64,000 bases of DNA from Butyrivibrio sp. MC2013 (GTDB lineage Bacteria; Bacillota; Clostridia; Lachnospirales; Lachnospiraceae): positions 1-64,000 of the forward strand of contig NZ_AUKE01000011.1 in the NCBI RefSeq assembly GCF_000424585.1. Direction: 5' to 3'. The first letter of the stretch is position 1, and each line of letters begins with the position of its first letter. Under the pieces are notes generated by a model. That model saw only the letters and a list, made by a program, of their open reading frames with translations. It made no database searches and had not been told where the DNA came from. Shown here piece by piece: positions 8,701 through 17,662 of this stretch. A program made the translations under genes and the position numbers.

Positions 8701-11700
8701 GGTATCATCCGTAACCGTGATCGGATCTCCCGCAGCCTTCGTTACTGCCTCCGCTTCGCCGATCCGAACGGACCACTTCTTAAATCTCAGATAAACATTA
8801 GGAGCCGCATGATCGCAGTCCGGAAGTTCATATTCCTCCCCGGTCTCCACATAATCAGCCGCAAACTCACTGCCGCCGGTTTGTGAAACAAAGGAAATCT
8901 TGCGGTTTCTGGGAATTACAGTCTCTTCCGCCGTGATCTCATGTTCACACGCTTCATCAGAGAACAGTTTTTCGCAGCGGATGCATTCCCAGTATTCGAT
9001 ATTGCCGTTATCCTCATTTGTCTGATCTGTTTTGAGATGATGGTTCAGCGCATGCGCATCATTGGCCGGTAAGGCTTCCGTGCGGGTATCAGTATAAGTC
9101 TGTCCTTCAAATACTGCCGTTGCAGTGTATGTCCTTACTCCCTCCGTGGTACAGTTCGGTACGGTCGTGATTTCACTGCTCACCTCTGCTTCAACCGTCT
9201 CGATCTCTCCTCCGGAATCACATACCAGAGCTAAAGCCGCATCGCTCAGATCATCACTCCAGTACCACTGCAATTCGACAAATTCGTGTGCTTCCTTCGC
9301 TGTATAGACTGCCGTGTAGGTCACATCTTCGGTCAGTGGAGGCAGTTCCGCTTCCGTATATGTGTTTTCCCCGTCACTCCATCCGGCGAAGAATCTGTGT
9401 CCTACCTCGTCAGAAAGATCTGCGGGTCTTGCTCCGTTATAGGAGGGAATCTTTCCCTCTGTTACATTCTCATCCGTCTCAACAGTCTCGCCGCCGACAA
9501 CCCAATTGACCGTATACTTATTACGATTGATTATATGGTCGTCAATAAATGACTCTTCCCCGAACTCGACATAGGCAATATAAGCGCGCACATCGTCGTC
9601 CTCACCGTATATGATCACGGCATCTTTGGTCTCTTTATGATTACAGCGGCTGTTCGTACAGGTAAAAGTTGCAGTCGCACTGCTGTAATCATCTGCCCAT
9701 TCCCATTCAGGTTCTTCACCATAAGTGTGCTCATCGGTGAAGTTGTAGGTCTTGGAATGTGCATTAAATACATCGGTGCTCGTCGCATGTTTAAGATTGA
9801 AAATGTATTTCAAACTTGATGAACTTCTATTATCAACTGTTCCCTCATAATCCAGATCCATCTCAATGGTATCATTGCCAGCACTTGTAGTAAAAGCGTT
9901 GATTCCTATAGTTTGCAATCTGGATGTATTACCGGTCAATCTGCTGACAGGTAAATGTTGAAAAGCGCAATCGCGAATTTTAATGATATTCTCATTTAAA
10001 ACGATACTAAAAGGTGTATTTTGAGACGTTTCAAACATCTCCACGTGAGCGTCCCCTAACGCAACGACCTTTTTCCCGTTATACGTTTTTGGAAATACAA
10101 GTTCCGTAAGCTCATCGGTAGGACCGGTATAGTAAAGGATTCGGTAGGTATCCGCTTCCCCATTAGTATATCCGGCATCGTCGTATCTGAAATCGAAGTA
10201 CGAAAGCTCCAGCGAATCAAGCTCGTCTCCTTTTGTACCGTCTTCGTTAACGGCATAATATTTCCCATCCTCTTCAAAATGTTCCACTGTTCCGAGGATA
10301 TAGGCTCCGTTTTCGTCAATATACGGTTCAACACGTGAGTATAAGTTCCCCTCAGAAAAGATCACGGTAACGGTAACATTGCCCGCAGGCATTGAGAAGG
10401 AGCCATTTTCCACTGTTATGGTGTTGCCGTTTTCATCATTGACCTGGTACTGGTCAACCTTGTAGCCCTCATTCGCCGTCGCAGAGATATTTACCGGATC
10501 ACCGTACTGCGCAGTATAAGCACTTAATTCCACCGTTCCGTTTTCGGGTTCACTGCAGGTGATCGTATAATCACTCTTCTGGAAATGGGCATATACAGTA
10601 ACATCATTTTCCGGCATGACAAAGGTATAGTCAGGCGTAACTACCATTTCATAGGAATTCAGTCTCTTGACAGAAAGCGTGTCAAGTTCATAGCCCGGAT
10701 CCGGCAGTATCTCTATACTGATCACATCACCGGCTCCGGCCCTGGTCATGCCACGGACAGTTCCGTGATCATCTCCGTGGTAAGTGACATAGTAATTATT
10801 CATCTTGAAGACCGCTGTCACAGTAACATCACAGCCGGGCATTGTAAACGTCAAGCCGGAATGTTCCAGTTCATTCCCTTCCGAATCCGTAATGGTGATG
10901 GAATCAAGCCTGCATCCCGGATTGATGGTCGAATTAAGGGAAACGATGTCATCCTTGCAAGCCGAGTCGGGGCCTGTCAGACTGCCGGGGCCTGTAACGT
11001 CATATGTGATATTGTAGTCAACGCCCTTAAATACAGCCGTAACGGTAACATCGCTGTTTGGCATCGTAAACTTCCCGGCTGTAACGGGCAACTCGTTACC
11101 CCCGTTATCCCTGACTATAAAGTGATCGAGTACATAGTGCTCATCAGGAACAGCATTCAGCTCCACAGTACCGGAGACTGAATTGGCACGAACGCCGTAG
11201 ATCCGGCCATGTTCAGGCTGCTCATAAGTGATTGTTTTTGCATTATGTGGATAATGCGCAGGGCCGCTTATGCCTCCCCGATTATTATGGAGTCCCAGTG
11301 ACTGCTCTCCCCAATAACCATTTGGAGGCCAATAGCCGGAATTTAATCTTTTGGTGCAAAGCCCCTGACCGTCCCTTATCTTCAATCTGGTCTTAATAAC
11401 ATCATCACTGTTCTCGGGGAAAAACATATCGTAACAACGGAAGAAATCGTCACTGTTCGTATAACCGACAACAGCATATCCGTCCATGAAAATATTCAGT
11501 TGGTAAGTAATCCTGAACTGTCCGCCCAGGACGTTGAATTCATCTTTGGCAACACAGTTGGCGATCTGGATGATTCCTCCGAGCGAGTTAAATCTGCCGG
11601 CAGTCAGAGTATCCATCGTGATCCTGCCGCCATGTAGATTTACAATCTCCGCACACATATGTCCGTACATATTCAGAGCGCCGGTCTTCCCGTTTTGCCA

Positions 11701-14286
11701 ATATGTATTGAAGGCAAAACTGTCCGGATTCAGAGACGCGTAATCTATCGAGATACGGGAACACTTATTGGGTATTGTGAAACTGTATGATTGTGTAAAG
11801 CTAATAGTGGTCCCATCGGAAAGGATCAAATGAATGTCACCGGCAAGAAATACCGGATGATCATAGGTAATGTCACCTGTCGTATAATACCAGCCGTCAA
11901 AGAGTTCCGTTTCCGAGCCGTCAAGTGCTATGGCTTCCGTCGTATATTCCAGACCGTATTCATCAATATAGCTGACTTCATCTTTCCCCGGAGCCGGGCG
12001 GACACCGATCCACACACTTTCTCCGGGCATGGTAAATGACCAGGTACCGTTCCCGTTATCAGTCACACCCGCAGATGAGCCGTTCACCAGGAATTCGTAT
12101 CCCGGGATATCAGATCCCAACGTAACAACAGTTCCTTCCGGAGCATAGCCCGTACCGTTACATTCCACCACGTTTCCATAACGCTTAAACATGCTGGTTG
12201 CATATGTAACATCGGGAACACCCGCAAAACCGATCTTCTCCGGATCATAAAAGATACGGTATGCTTTGACAGGACCTCCCTCACATCCGTCGCCGGGAGA
12301 CTCTGTATAATAACAGCAGCCTTTGAACCCCCCGGGGATTGATTTGCTGTTAAATGGTCTGGAATCCGGATTGTCATCCAGCACATCATAAGGCGCAAAG
12401 AGACAATCTTCAAACCTCTGCTGTTCTCCGGAACCTCCGCCGACGAATCCGGCAATCTTTTTTCCGGAATCACAATAGATACTTCCGTCGAAAACACAGC
12501 CTGTAAAAGGGCTTTCCCATTTATATGTCGTATTGCTGTATCCGACGAAACCGCCGCAGCTGTCGTCATTTCCGTCAAAGTAAATATCCGTGCTTACGCG
12601 AACATTGTTGAACATCGTGAACATATTGTGATCACGCGCGACCAGTCCTGAGCAGTAACCGCCACCGGAACCATGAATGATCCTGCCGGTCACATGGAGA
12701 TTCCGGATCTCTGCATGATCGGTATAGAGAAAAGGAGCAAGATACCCCTCTATACCGGGTGTATCGTAATATACATTCAGGGTATGTCCGCCACCGTCAA
12801 ATCTGCCGCGAAACAGGTAATAACCCCAGCTGTCAAAGTTCCCGGAGATATTGTCACCGAAGAATCTGGTGACGAAAATGTCATTCATAAGCAGGAAGCT
12901 CTTTTCGTCGGTATTGATCCTCCGGCACATATCACAGAACATGTTCCAGTGATCTTCCGTATAGATAAGATAACGTCCATTTTCGTCAAAGCGCCAGATA
13001 TCGGAGAGATTCTCCCCGCAGATACACTTATCTTCCGTTTCAGCCCAATGTCTTCCGGTGCCACATGCATGACATCTGTCACAGCTCCAATTATGATTCT
13101 CAGCATCACCTTTAGTGTACGTCTTATCCTCATGCTCGCAGGGAACCACCTGAACGTAACGGTTGCTTAATAATGCTGCATTCCTGGCAGCATCGGTCTG
13201 CTGACTGATAAAGGTCATATCTTCAAAAGACGGGCCGGTCTGGACCGCTATTGTATCGGTATACTCGAAGATACTATCATCCGTATTGTCATTCAGGAAT
13301 TCTTCCTCACCATGGCCAAATGCTGCAGGTGCATCCGGTCCTCCCTCGGCCTTAAGCACTCCGCCCTCGATAGTAACGAAATCGATTCCGCTACAACCCG
13401 GTGCTCCGCCAATCGCAGCTGCTCCGCCACCACCTTTGGCATAAACCGTTCCGCCTGTCATATAGAAAGAACTCAATGATCTGAAGCCGCCGTAGCCGCC
13501 TCCGATACCGGGCCCCTGATACCCGCCGCTTGCATATACGTCGCCTCCATAGATTGAGACCGAGCCGTACCATCCGCCTGTACCGTTACCAAGAGCTGCA
13601 GCGCCATGGCTTCCGTAGGCTTTCACCACTCCGCCATAGATTCTGATCGTTCCTCCGTGTCCTCCAGCACCGGTACCGATCCCGGCACCGCCATAGCCAG
13701 AGCTGTTGTTTCGACCATATGCTGTAACCTCGCCGGCATAGCAATAAAAGCCGCGCAGAGATCCTCTGTTGCCGCCTCCTATTCCTGCTGCCTGTCTTCC
13801 GCCCCTGGCTGTTAACTTAACTCCGTGTACATTCAGTCTTCCGCCGGCACGCCCGTTATTTCCGCCAATACCTGCAACATCCTCCGCCAGATTCATTCCT
13901 GCCTCAAGCTCTCCGGTGCCTTCAGTCTGTCCGTAAACAGAGAGAATCTCTTCCTCATCGAGGTTTATTCCTGTACGGGCAAGCAAATACTCACCATCCT
14001 TGATGATCAGGTTTACATTGTTCCCGGTCACCTTAATGCGATTAAGCGTGCTGACACTCTGCGAAACCACCCACCATCCGTTCGTGATCTCAATGGTGTT
14101 TTCCGTTATCTCCTGATAGTCTGTGATCGTCTTCTCCGTTGCCACGCCTTTATTATCATATTCAAGGTATGTTACCGGGGGATTCTGCGTCTCTGCTTGA
14201 ACTTTTGTTCCACCCAGTAGCAGCATTCCCAAAACAAGAAATGCTCCGGTAATCAATCGAGGCGCTGTCTTTTTGAGTCTTTTCAT
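5791..14286 (-). CDS. Giant secreted multi-repeat surface protein
   Basis: About 2,831 residues. The start is the ATG at 14286: AGGAGGGA lies just upstream and the product opens with a classic signal peptide (MKRLKKTAPRL, a hydrophobic core, then VQA-ET cleavage). From N to C I see: glycine-rich AGIGGG-type turns repeated every 20-25 residues, probably a right-handed beta helix (about 13380-13860); CxxCHxCG-type clusters; VTVTAVFK bacterial-repeat units (about 10340-11230); a BspA-like leucine-rich patch (about 9895-10005); several 80-90 residue beta-sandwich repeats ending AGTATVTVKGxGxYxGT (about 6040-7900) with an MBG-like unit before them; and a C-terminal Listeria-Bacteroides repeat (VFNANGGTGK...YTFDFWS). 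No LPXTG or S-layer anchor is visible, so attachment is unknown. Adhesion or binding is inferred. Confidence 0.88.
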   Translation of the reverse strand: MKRLKKTAPRLITGAFLVLGMLLLGGTKVQAETQNPPVTYLEYDNKGVATEKTITDYQEITENTIEITNGWWVVSQSVSTLNRIKVTGNNVNLIIKDGEYLLARTGINLDEEEILSVYGQTEGTGELEAGMNLAEDVAGIGGNNGRAGGRLNVHGVKLTARGGRQAAGIGGGNRGSLRGFYCYAGEVTAYGRNNSSGYGGAGIGTGAGGHGGTIRIYGGVVKAYGSHGAAALGNGTGGWYGSVSIYGGDVYASGGYQGPGIGGGYGGFRSLSSFYMTGGTVYAKGGGGAAAIGGAPGCSGIDFVTIEGGVLKAEGGPDAPAAFGHGEEEFLNDNTDDSIFEYTDTIAVQTGPSFEDMTFISQQTDAARNAALLSNRYVQVVPCEHEDKTYTKGDAENHNWSCDRCHACGTGRHWAETEDKCICGENLSDIWRFDENGRYLIYTEDHWNMFCDMCRRINTDEKSFLLMNDIFVTRFFGDNISGNFDSWGYYLFRGRFDGGGHTLNVYYDTPGIEGYLAPFLYTDHAEIRNLHVTGRIIHGSGGGYCSGLVARDHNMFTMFNNVRVSTDIYFDGNDDSCGGFVGYSNTTYKWESPFTGCVFDGSIYCDSGKKIAGFVGGGSGEQQRFEDCLFAPYDVLDDNPDSRPFNSKSIPGGFKGCCYYTESPGDGCEGGPVKAYRIFYDPEKIGFAGVPDVTYATSMFKRYGNVVECNGTGYAPEGTVVTLGSDIPGYEFLVNGSSAGVTDNGNGTWSFTMPGESVWIGVRPAPGKDEVSYIDEYGLEYTTEAIALDGSETELFDGWYYTTGDITYDHPVFLAGDIHLILSDGTTISFTQSYSFTIPNKCSRISIDYASLNPDSFAFNTYWQNGKTGALNMYGHMCAEIVNLHGGRITMDTLTAGRFNSLGGIIQIANCVAKDEFNVLGGQFRITYQLNIFMDGYAVVGYTNSDDFFRCYDMFFPENSDDVIKTRLKIRDGQGLCTKRLNSGYWPPNGYWGEQSLGLHNNRGGISGPAHYPHNAKTITYEQPEHGRIYGVRANSVSGTVELNAVPDEHYVLDHFIVRDNGGNELPVTAGKFTMPNSDVTVTAVFKGVDYNITYDVTGPGSLTGPDSACKDDIVSLNSTINPGCRLDSITITDSEGNELEHSGLTFTMPGCDVTVTAVFKMNNYYVTYHGDDHGTVRGMTRAGAGDVISIEILPDPGYELDTLSVKRLNSYEMVVTPDYTFVMPENDVTVYAHFQKSDYTITCSEPENGTVELSAYTAQYGDPVNISATANEGYKVDQYQVNDENGNTITVENGSFSMPAGNVTVTVIFSEGNLYSRVEPYIDENGAYILGTVEHFEEDGKYYAVNEDGTKGDELDSLELSYFDFRYDDAGYTNGEADTYRILYYTGPTDELTELVFPKTYNGKKVVALGDAHVEMFETSQNTPFSIVLNENIIKIRDCAFQHLPVSRLTGNTSRLQTIGINAFTTSAGNDTIEMDLDYEGTVDNRSSSSLKYIFNLKHATSTDVFNAHSKTYNFTDEHTYGEEPEWEWADDYSSATATFTCTNSRCNHKETKDAVIIYGEDDDVRAYIAYVEFGEESFIDDHIINRNKYTVNWVVGGETVETDENVTEGKIPSYNGARPADLSDEVGHRFFAGWSDGENTYTEAELPPLTEDVTYTAVYTAKEAHEFVELQWYWSDDLSDAALALVCDSGGEIETVEAEVSSEITTVPNCTTEGVRTYTATAVFEGQTYTDTRTEALPANDAHALNHHLKTDQTNEDNGNIEYWECIRCEKLFSDEACEHEITAEETVIPRNRKISFVSQTGGSEFAADYVETGEEYELPDCDHAAPNVYLRFKKWSVRIGEAEAVTKAAGDPITVTDDTVVIPVWGSRIEPMPEYKNGLVYTGQLQDLIIPGSVVDSAATLEYAFVKLEEEEPESEDEVLEITLPENAEFSESVPAAKDGGYYAVWFKLAGQNADTAILVGKAATGIAPKPYSVRIDDKRKLVNTEDPEFTVTYTGLADGETTPGFEIAQTDFTRQAGETVGEYEISISDEDRLSNANYTCESVTKGTLSILEELIYTISYNPGDGTGTMDDDHVTASLSGEATILLPDCGFTAPKGQYFTAWQIGDQTYEPGVEVTVTGDTEVTAVYADKYFRVEGIEESYGFTGAQIKPEPEVYFGNDLLRKGTDYTVTYKANKNAGTATVIVTGMGSFQNKITQTFEILPRDINEGEFAVSDVYVKYNRKAQTPKAVLKKNGKALKLNTDYTLSWTNENGEKNKGIKAPGTYVVTVKGTGNYTGEREIEYTIAASDEILMSSVSVSRIKDQTYTGAEIRPEFTVSLKNKPVAAEDYEVIWDEDLVSIGTKKITLVGKGSYIGTKTVTFKITGINVAKATVTIPSKYTYDGTEIKPGGEVDDDDPADMTVTYKASKKAAPTILVKNTDYTISYSKNKNAGTATVTVKGIGKCYGTAKKTFKIVKRDLSKAVINDADEGSGASNFYIEYDEEAAYSKNGAKPAVKVYYRTKDNELEKGKDYKVSYKNNKSLYIAGDPKYERAKKPSIVITGLGNFKLSLAAVNFDITPADIGNVSITAGDVIVKNKAKAAMVTPVLKDGGKKLKAGTDYDKTLVYEYVNAAWVTRVVDGVRTEVKVQADDQVDKTDIVRDGTCIRVTANGINSYFGSVSVEYRVIARGKDISKSSIKIADQMFINEAVILSPADIKIVLNGVTLGTDDYEIVSYSKNNRVGTAKAVFHGLGEYGGTKTATFKIVKSRMAYTIVFNANGGTGKMANQYVTGSVGKLSANTFKRSGYTFDFWSTNPNGTGDRYTDKQVVSSLLQKGKKLVLYANWRENQ

Positions 14287-14400
14287 AGGTTCCCTCCTGT
14301 TTTGGATTTCCATTCATGATAAAAGGCGTGTCAATATGTATATCGTCATTTGTTCCGGATTTCATAACTCATGCAGATCAGGGAAGCATTATATGGAAGT

Positions 14401-14622
14401 TCATATATCCCATCCCTCGCTTCCCTCAATGCAGTGGACCACCGGGAGGTTCCGCCCCTCCTGGGTGCTCAGGTAGCCTTCCTGATGGGTATCCCTCGTA
14501 TAGATGACTTTGCCGTCAAATATGCTGATCTTCTTCGCGACATTGCCAACGATCCCGGCTGAATTAGCCCCGTAACTACGGGGCAACAAAAAGCGCTTAC
14601 CTTTGATTTTTCGATTTAGCAC
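14401..14622 (-). pseudogene. Nicotinamidase-like (cysteine hydrolase) fragment
   Basis: The frame contains ANSAGIVGNVAKKI, then FDGKVIYTRDTHQEGYLSTQ and EGRNLPVVHCIEGSEGWDI. This matches the region of PncA-type nicotinamidases around the metal-site His (TRDTH-x-x-x-Y-x-x-TxEG) and the LPVxHC-x-x-GTxGW stretch. The normal N-terminal strand with the catalytic Asp is replaced by unrelated sequence, and a TGA directly follows WDI, so the lysine and catalytic cysteine parts are missing. It is therefore a roughly 60-residue internal fragment. It lies right beside the recombinase end of a mobile element. Confidence 0.65.
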
Positions 14623-14684
14623 TCTGTTTACCCGCCATATTCAGATCACTCTCATACGCACCACCGCCTTTCCTGCTCCGGAGA

Positions 14685-14727
14685 AAAAGAAAAGAGCCAC
14701 CAATGCTTTTTCGCATCAGTAGCTCTT
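14685..14727 (-). terminator. Rho-independent terminator of the serine recombinase
   Basis: On the minus strand AAGAGCTACTGATGC pairs with GCATTGGTGGCTCTT (14713-14727 with 14692-14706) around a GAAAAA loop, followed by TTCTTTTT. It begins about 30 bases after the recombinase stop codon. Confidence 0.85.
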
Positions 14728-14756
14728 ACTGTTGGTTCCGTATGATATTATGATGG

Positions 14757-16526
14757 TTATTTCTTGCCCTGTTCCTTCTCTGCATCCTTGATTCTGTAGT
14801 AGTCTTCCATCTTCAGATTCAAGTGCACATATGAGTCAGGTTTTCGGTTGCTCAAGAGGCACACAGTCTCGATTTGCGAACCATTGTCCAAACTAATCTT
14901 CATATCTTTTGAAATGATTGGAAGTTTGAATTCAATGGACTTAAGCCACTGTCCGTTTGCTTGCTCTTCTTCGTAAATCTCAACCTTTTCAATGAACTGT
15001 GTCAGGAACTCTCTGCGTTCCGCCTCATTCATCGGCTCATACATTTTATCGAAAAAGATTAGCGCTTTGTAGATATTATCTCCACAAACCTTTTCAGCAA
15101 GTATCGATCTTTTCTTAGCTTTAGCTTCTACTAAAGCGTTTTCTGTCTCTTCGATTTTATCATAAGTCTTACTAAGGCGGTCCTCTAAATCTGCTTTCCT
15201 TCTCTTGTAATGCTTATCTTCATAATCCAAGTTGTCCAAATCTGAAAGTATGGCATCTTTGTTCAAGTAACTCTGGCGTAGCGTCTTTTCCTGAGCAGAT
15301 ATTTCCTGATCAAGCGCTGTTGTATCAACTTCCATATTGATTTTTTCACGCATCATCCCGGCAAACTTCTTATTACTCACAAGTTTTCGCAGGACTTCAA
15401 CTACAGCTCCATCGAGCTTTATTTCAGATACCTGTTTTCTATAATCACATTTATGCCCTCTGGTCAGATTGCGGTGCTTACAGCCATAGTAAAAATAATC
15501 ACTGTACTTCGTGCCATCTTCTCTATGCTTAATACTTTTATTCCCATACATGCCTGCACCACAGACAGGGCACCTTAATATACCTGATAAAAGATGAGTT
15601 TTCTCACCTTTAGAAGAATTTACTTTTTCATATTTTTTAGCCTGAGCTGCTACTTTTATCTGTGCCTGCTCCCATACTTCTTCTGATACTAAAGCCTCAT
15701 GAAGCCCATCTACAAGCAGGTAATCATCCTTATAAACCTGACGATAATCATTTCTTGTTCCATGAACCTTTTCTGTTCTTCTCCTGCCATAAGCAATCTT
15801 TCCGCAATAAACAGGATTCTGTATAATACGTCGGATAAGCGAAGCATCAAAAAGCGGATTCTTTCCATTTTGCCGTGCAATCTTATGAATCCCATGGTTT
15901 TCCAAATATTTTGCGATTCCGTTTGACCCCATATCTGTATTTACATATTGGTCAAAGATTGTTCTGATAGCTACAGCTTCCTCTTCATTTATTTCAAGCT
16001 TTCCATCAACCAAGGCATATCCATAAGGAGCAAAGCCGCCATTCCACTTACCTTCTCTAGCCTTTTGCATACGGCCTTCCATAGTCTGTACACGTATGTT
16101 TTCACGCTCAATCTCAGCGACTGCCGACAGTACAGAAATCATAAGCCTTCCTGCTTCTTTTGATGAATCAATTCCATCCTCTACACAGATCAAATTCACG
16201 CCAAAATCCTGCATAATCTGAAGTGAATTGAGAACATCAGCCGCATTTCTGCCAAATCTGGAAAGCTTAAATACAAGAACAAAAGAGACATCATCTTTTC
16301 CTGATTTAATATCTTCCATCATGTTGTTAAAAGCAACACGCCCCTCAATAGATTTCCCAGACTTACCTGCATCTTCATATTCACCGACTACCTCATATTC
16401 ATTAAACGCACAGAATGCTTTCATCCTTGACCTCTGTGCATCCAAGGAATATCCATCTATCTGCATTGATGTGGAAACACGGGTATATAGATATACTTTT
16501 GCTTTTTCTTTCCCCAATAATATCAT
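14757..16526 (-). CDS. Large serine recombinase (site-specific integrase)
   Basis: 589 residues, typical of the TnpX/CcrC-like group. Residues 10-150 form the resolvase catalytic domain with nucleophile Ser18 in YTRVSTSMQ and the partner motif LVFKLSRFGRNAAD. Residues about 165-270 are the recombinase domain (FAPYGYALVDGKLEI, IRRIIQNPVYCGKIAYG). Residues about 315-365 are a zinc ribbon (CPVCGAGM, YYGCKHR, GHKC). Residues about 400-470 are a coiled coil used for synapsis control. It should insert and excise the surrounding element using short att sites. The gene ends with a strong terminator and starts 5 bases after the ORF6N gene, so the two are probably co-transcribed. Confidence 0.93.
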   Translation of the reverse strand: MILLGKEKAKVYLYTRVSTSMQIDGYSLDAQRSRMKAFCAFNEYEVVGEYEDAGKSGKSIEGRVAFNNMMEDIKSGKDDVSFVLVFKLSRFGRNAADVLNSLQIMQDFGVNLICVEDGIDSSKEAGRLMISVLSAVAEIERENIRVQTMEGRMQKAREGKWNGGFAPYGYALVDGKLEINEEEAVAIRTIFDQYVNTDMGSNGIAKYLENHGIHKIARQNGKNPLFDASLIRRIIQNPVYCGKIAYGRRRTEKVHGTRNDYRQVYKDDYLLVDGLHEALVSEEVWEQAQIKVAAQAKKYEKVNSSKGEKTHLLSGILRCPVCGAGMYGNKSIKHREDGTKYSDYFYYGCKHRNLTRGHKCDYRKQVSEIKLDGAVVEVLRKLVSNKKFAGMMREKINMEVDTTALDQEISAQEKTLRQSYLNKDAILSDLDNLDYEDKHYKRRKADLEDRLSKTYDKIEETENALVEAKAKKRSILAEKVCGDNIYKALIFFDKMYEPMNEAERREFLTQFIEKVEIYEEEQANGQWLKSIEFKLPIISKDMKISLDNGSQIETVCLLSNRKPDSYVHLNLKMEDYYRIKDAEKEQGKK

Positions 16527-16531
16527 CTCCT

Positions 16532-17563
16532 TTAAATACTTTTATCTGGAAGTTTTAACAAAGCATCAACAACCGGACGAATCATTTGTACCGATTCCAC
16601 CTTGTTAATAGCACAGAGTTTTCGTCCTGCATCCTTACTGGATGCTCCACAATGGTATGCTTGCTCTGTTGATAATCCATAATCGAGTACAATAAGCCTA
16701 TCATGACAATCAGGATTTGGCTTAATTCGAAGCGGTGGATATTGGTTTAGAAAATCATTAACCACTGAAGTTGTAAGAAAGCCTCGCTTGCCGTGTCCAT
16801 TTTCTGTAAAAAGAATAACCTCAACCCCTGGATTTTTCTGCGATAATAACTGTAAAGACTTCGTATTCATATAATCATCAACAACATAAATTGATTTTAC
16901 TGCCTGCTGATAGATATCTATGTATGCTGCATCCGCTTCAAACTTCTGACCTTTATAGATTATAAAATTCTTAAAATCCTTATCTGAAACAAAATTCTCA
17001 TTCAAGGTATCAATGCTCTTCTGAATATCTTCAATTGCCTTATCCGTTTTCTTCTGATGATCAATTGCTCCTGCCATTTGCACTGAAAGCTCCGAAACTT
17101 TAGCAGTGACCATGCTCATTTCAGACTGGGTAACGAACTGCTGATTCTGTCGGATGTAATGACGCATTTCCTTAAAAGCACGCATAATGAAAATACTCTG
17201 TTGCTCTGCTAATTCTCCTCTAAGAACAGTAGCAAGCATATATATTCCCTGCTCAGTAAAAGCATACGGAAGTTTTCTTTTACCGCCCCAACTTGAAGTC
17301 GCATTTTGCGACTTCAAGTTCTCTTGGGATGAAGTCGCAAAATGCGACTTCACCAAATCAACTTCATCCATTGTTAATTGAAACATAAAATCCTCTGGGA
17401 ATCTGTTTATATTTCGTTTAACCTGCTCATTTAATCTTTTAACCTCATATCCATATATTGAAGCCAAATCATAATCCAGCATCACCTGCTGTCCGCGAAT
17501 CGTATATACACAGTTTCTAATAGACTCAACCGTGAGTAATTCTGTTGTATCTCCCATAAACAC
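16532..17563 (-). CDS. ORF6N-domain DNA-binding protein with PLD-like C-terminus
   Basis: 343 residues. Residues 10-115 match the ORF6N domain of phage and mobile-element regulators (VESIRNCVYTIRGQQVMLD, LASIYGYEVKRLNEQVKRN, RFPEDFMFQLT, LPYAFTEQGIYML). Residues 205-340 look like a phospholipase-D-type fold used in DNA-binding proteins, with HDRLIVLD at 287-294 and HCGASSKDAG following. Residues 72-91 contain a repeated KSxxATSS motif encoded by two DNA palindromes. The role is probably regulation of the element; nuclease activity is uncertain. ATG codons at residues 1 and 3 are both usable. It lies directly upstream of the recombinase. Confidence 0.85.
   Translation of the reverse strand: MFMGDTTELLTVESIRNCVYTIRGQQVMLDYDLASIYGYEVKRLNEQVKRNINRFPEDFMFQLTMDEVDLVKSHFATSSQENLKSQNATSSWGGKRKLPYAFTEQGIYMLATVLRGELAEQQSIFIMRAFKEMRHYIRQNQQFVTQSEMSMVTAKVSELSVQMAGAIDHQKKTDKAIEDIQKSIDTLNENFVSDKDFKNFIIYKGQKFEADAAYIDIYQQAVKSIYVVDDYMNTKSLQLLSQKNPGVEVILFTENGHGKRGFLTTSVVNDFLNQYPPLRIKPNPDCHDRLIVLDYGLSTEQAYHCGASSKDAGRKLCAINKVESVQMIRPVVDALLKLPDKSI
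17290..17352. repeat. Two palindromes inside the ORF6N gene
   Basis: At 17290-17320 AACTTGAAGTCGCA and TGCGACTTCAAGTT flank TTT (14-3-14, perfect). At 17330-17352 TGAAGTCGCA and TGCGACTTCA flank AAA (10-3-10, perfect). The two share the 9-bp arm GAAGTCGCA and differ mainly in the centre (TTT against AAA, each the complement of the other). They encode the duplicated KSxxATSS peptide. Confidence 0.85.
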
Positions 17564-17591
17564 TATCTTCCTTTACTACCAATGATTGTTA

Positions 17592-17654
17592 GTATCTTGA
17601 AATCACAAAATGTTACTTCAAGATACGTCCGTCGAAAGTCGTAAATTGCAACCT
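17592..17654. repeat. Degenerate copies of the same palindrome upstream of the ORF6N gene
   Basis: At 17592-17626 GTATCTTGAA and TTCAAGATAC are perfect 10-bp arms; the 21-bp centre differs from the intragenic palindrome at only 4 positions. A poorer copy follows at about 17635-17654 (AAAGTCGTAAATTGCAACCT). These lie between the XRE gene stop and the ORF6N start, where an operator or leader hairpin would sit. Confidence 0.6.
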
Positions 17655-17662
17655 AAAAAAAT

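Noticed and set aside
12084..12578. 164-codon alternate frame inside the giant surface-protein gene
   Set aside because: It lies entirely within the well-supported surface-protein frame and lacks protein-like features.
13380..13860. Glycine-rich tandem pattern as a CRISPR-like or DNA repeat array
   Set aside because: The periodicity is at protein level (AGIGGG turns) with variable DNA spacing; no identical direct repeats with unique spacers are present here or elsewhere in the window.
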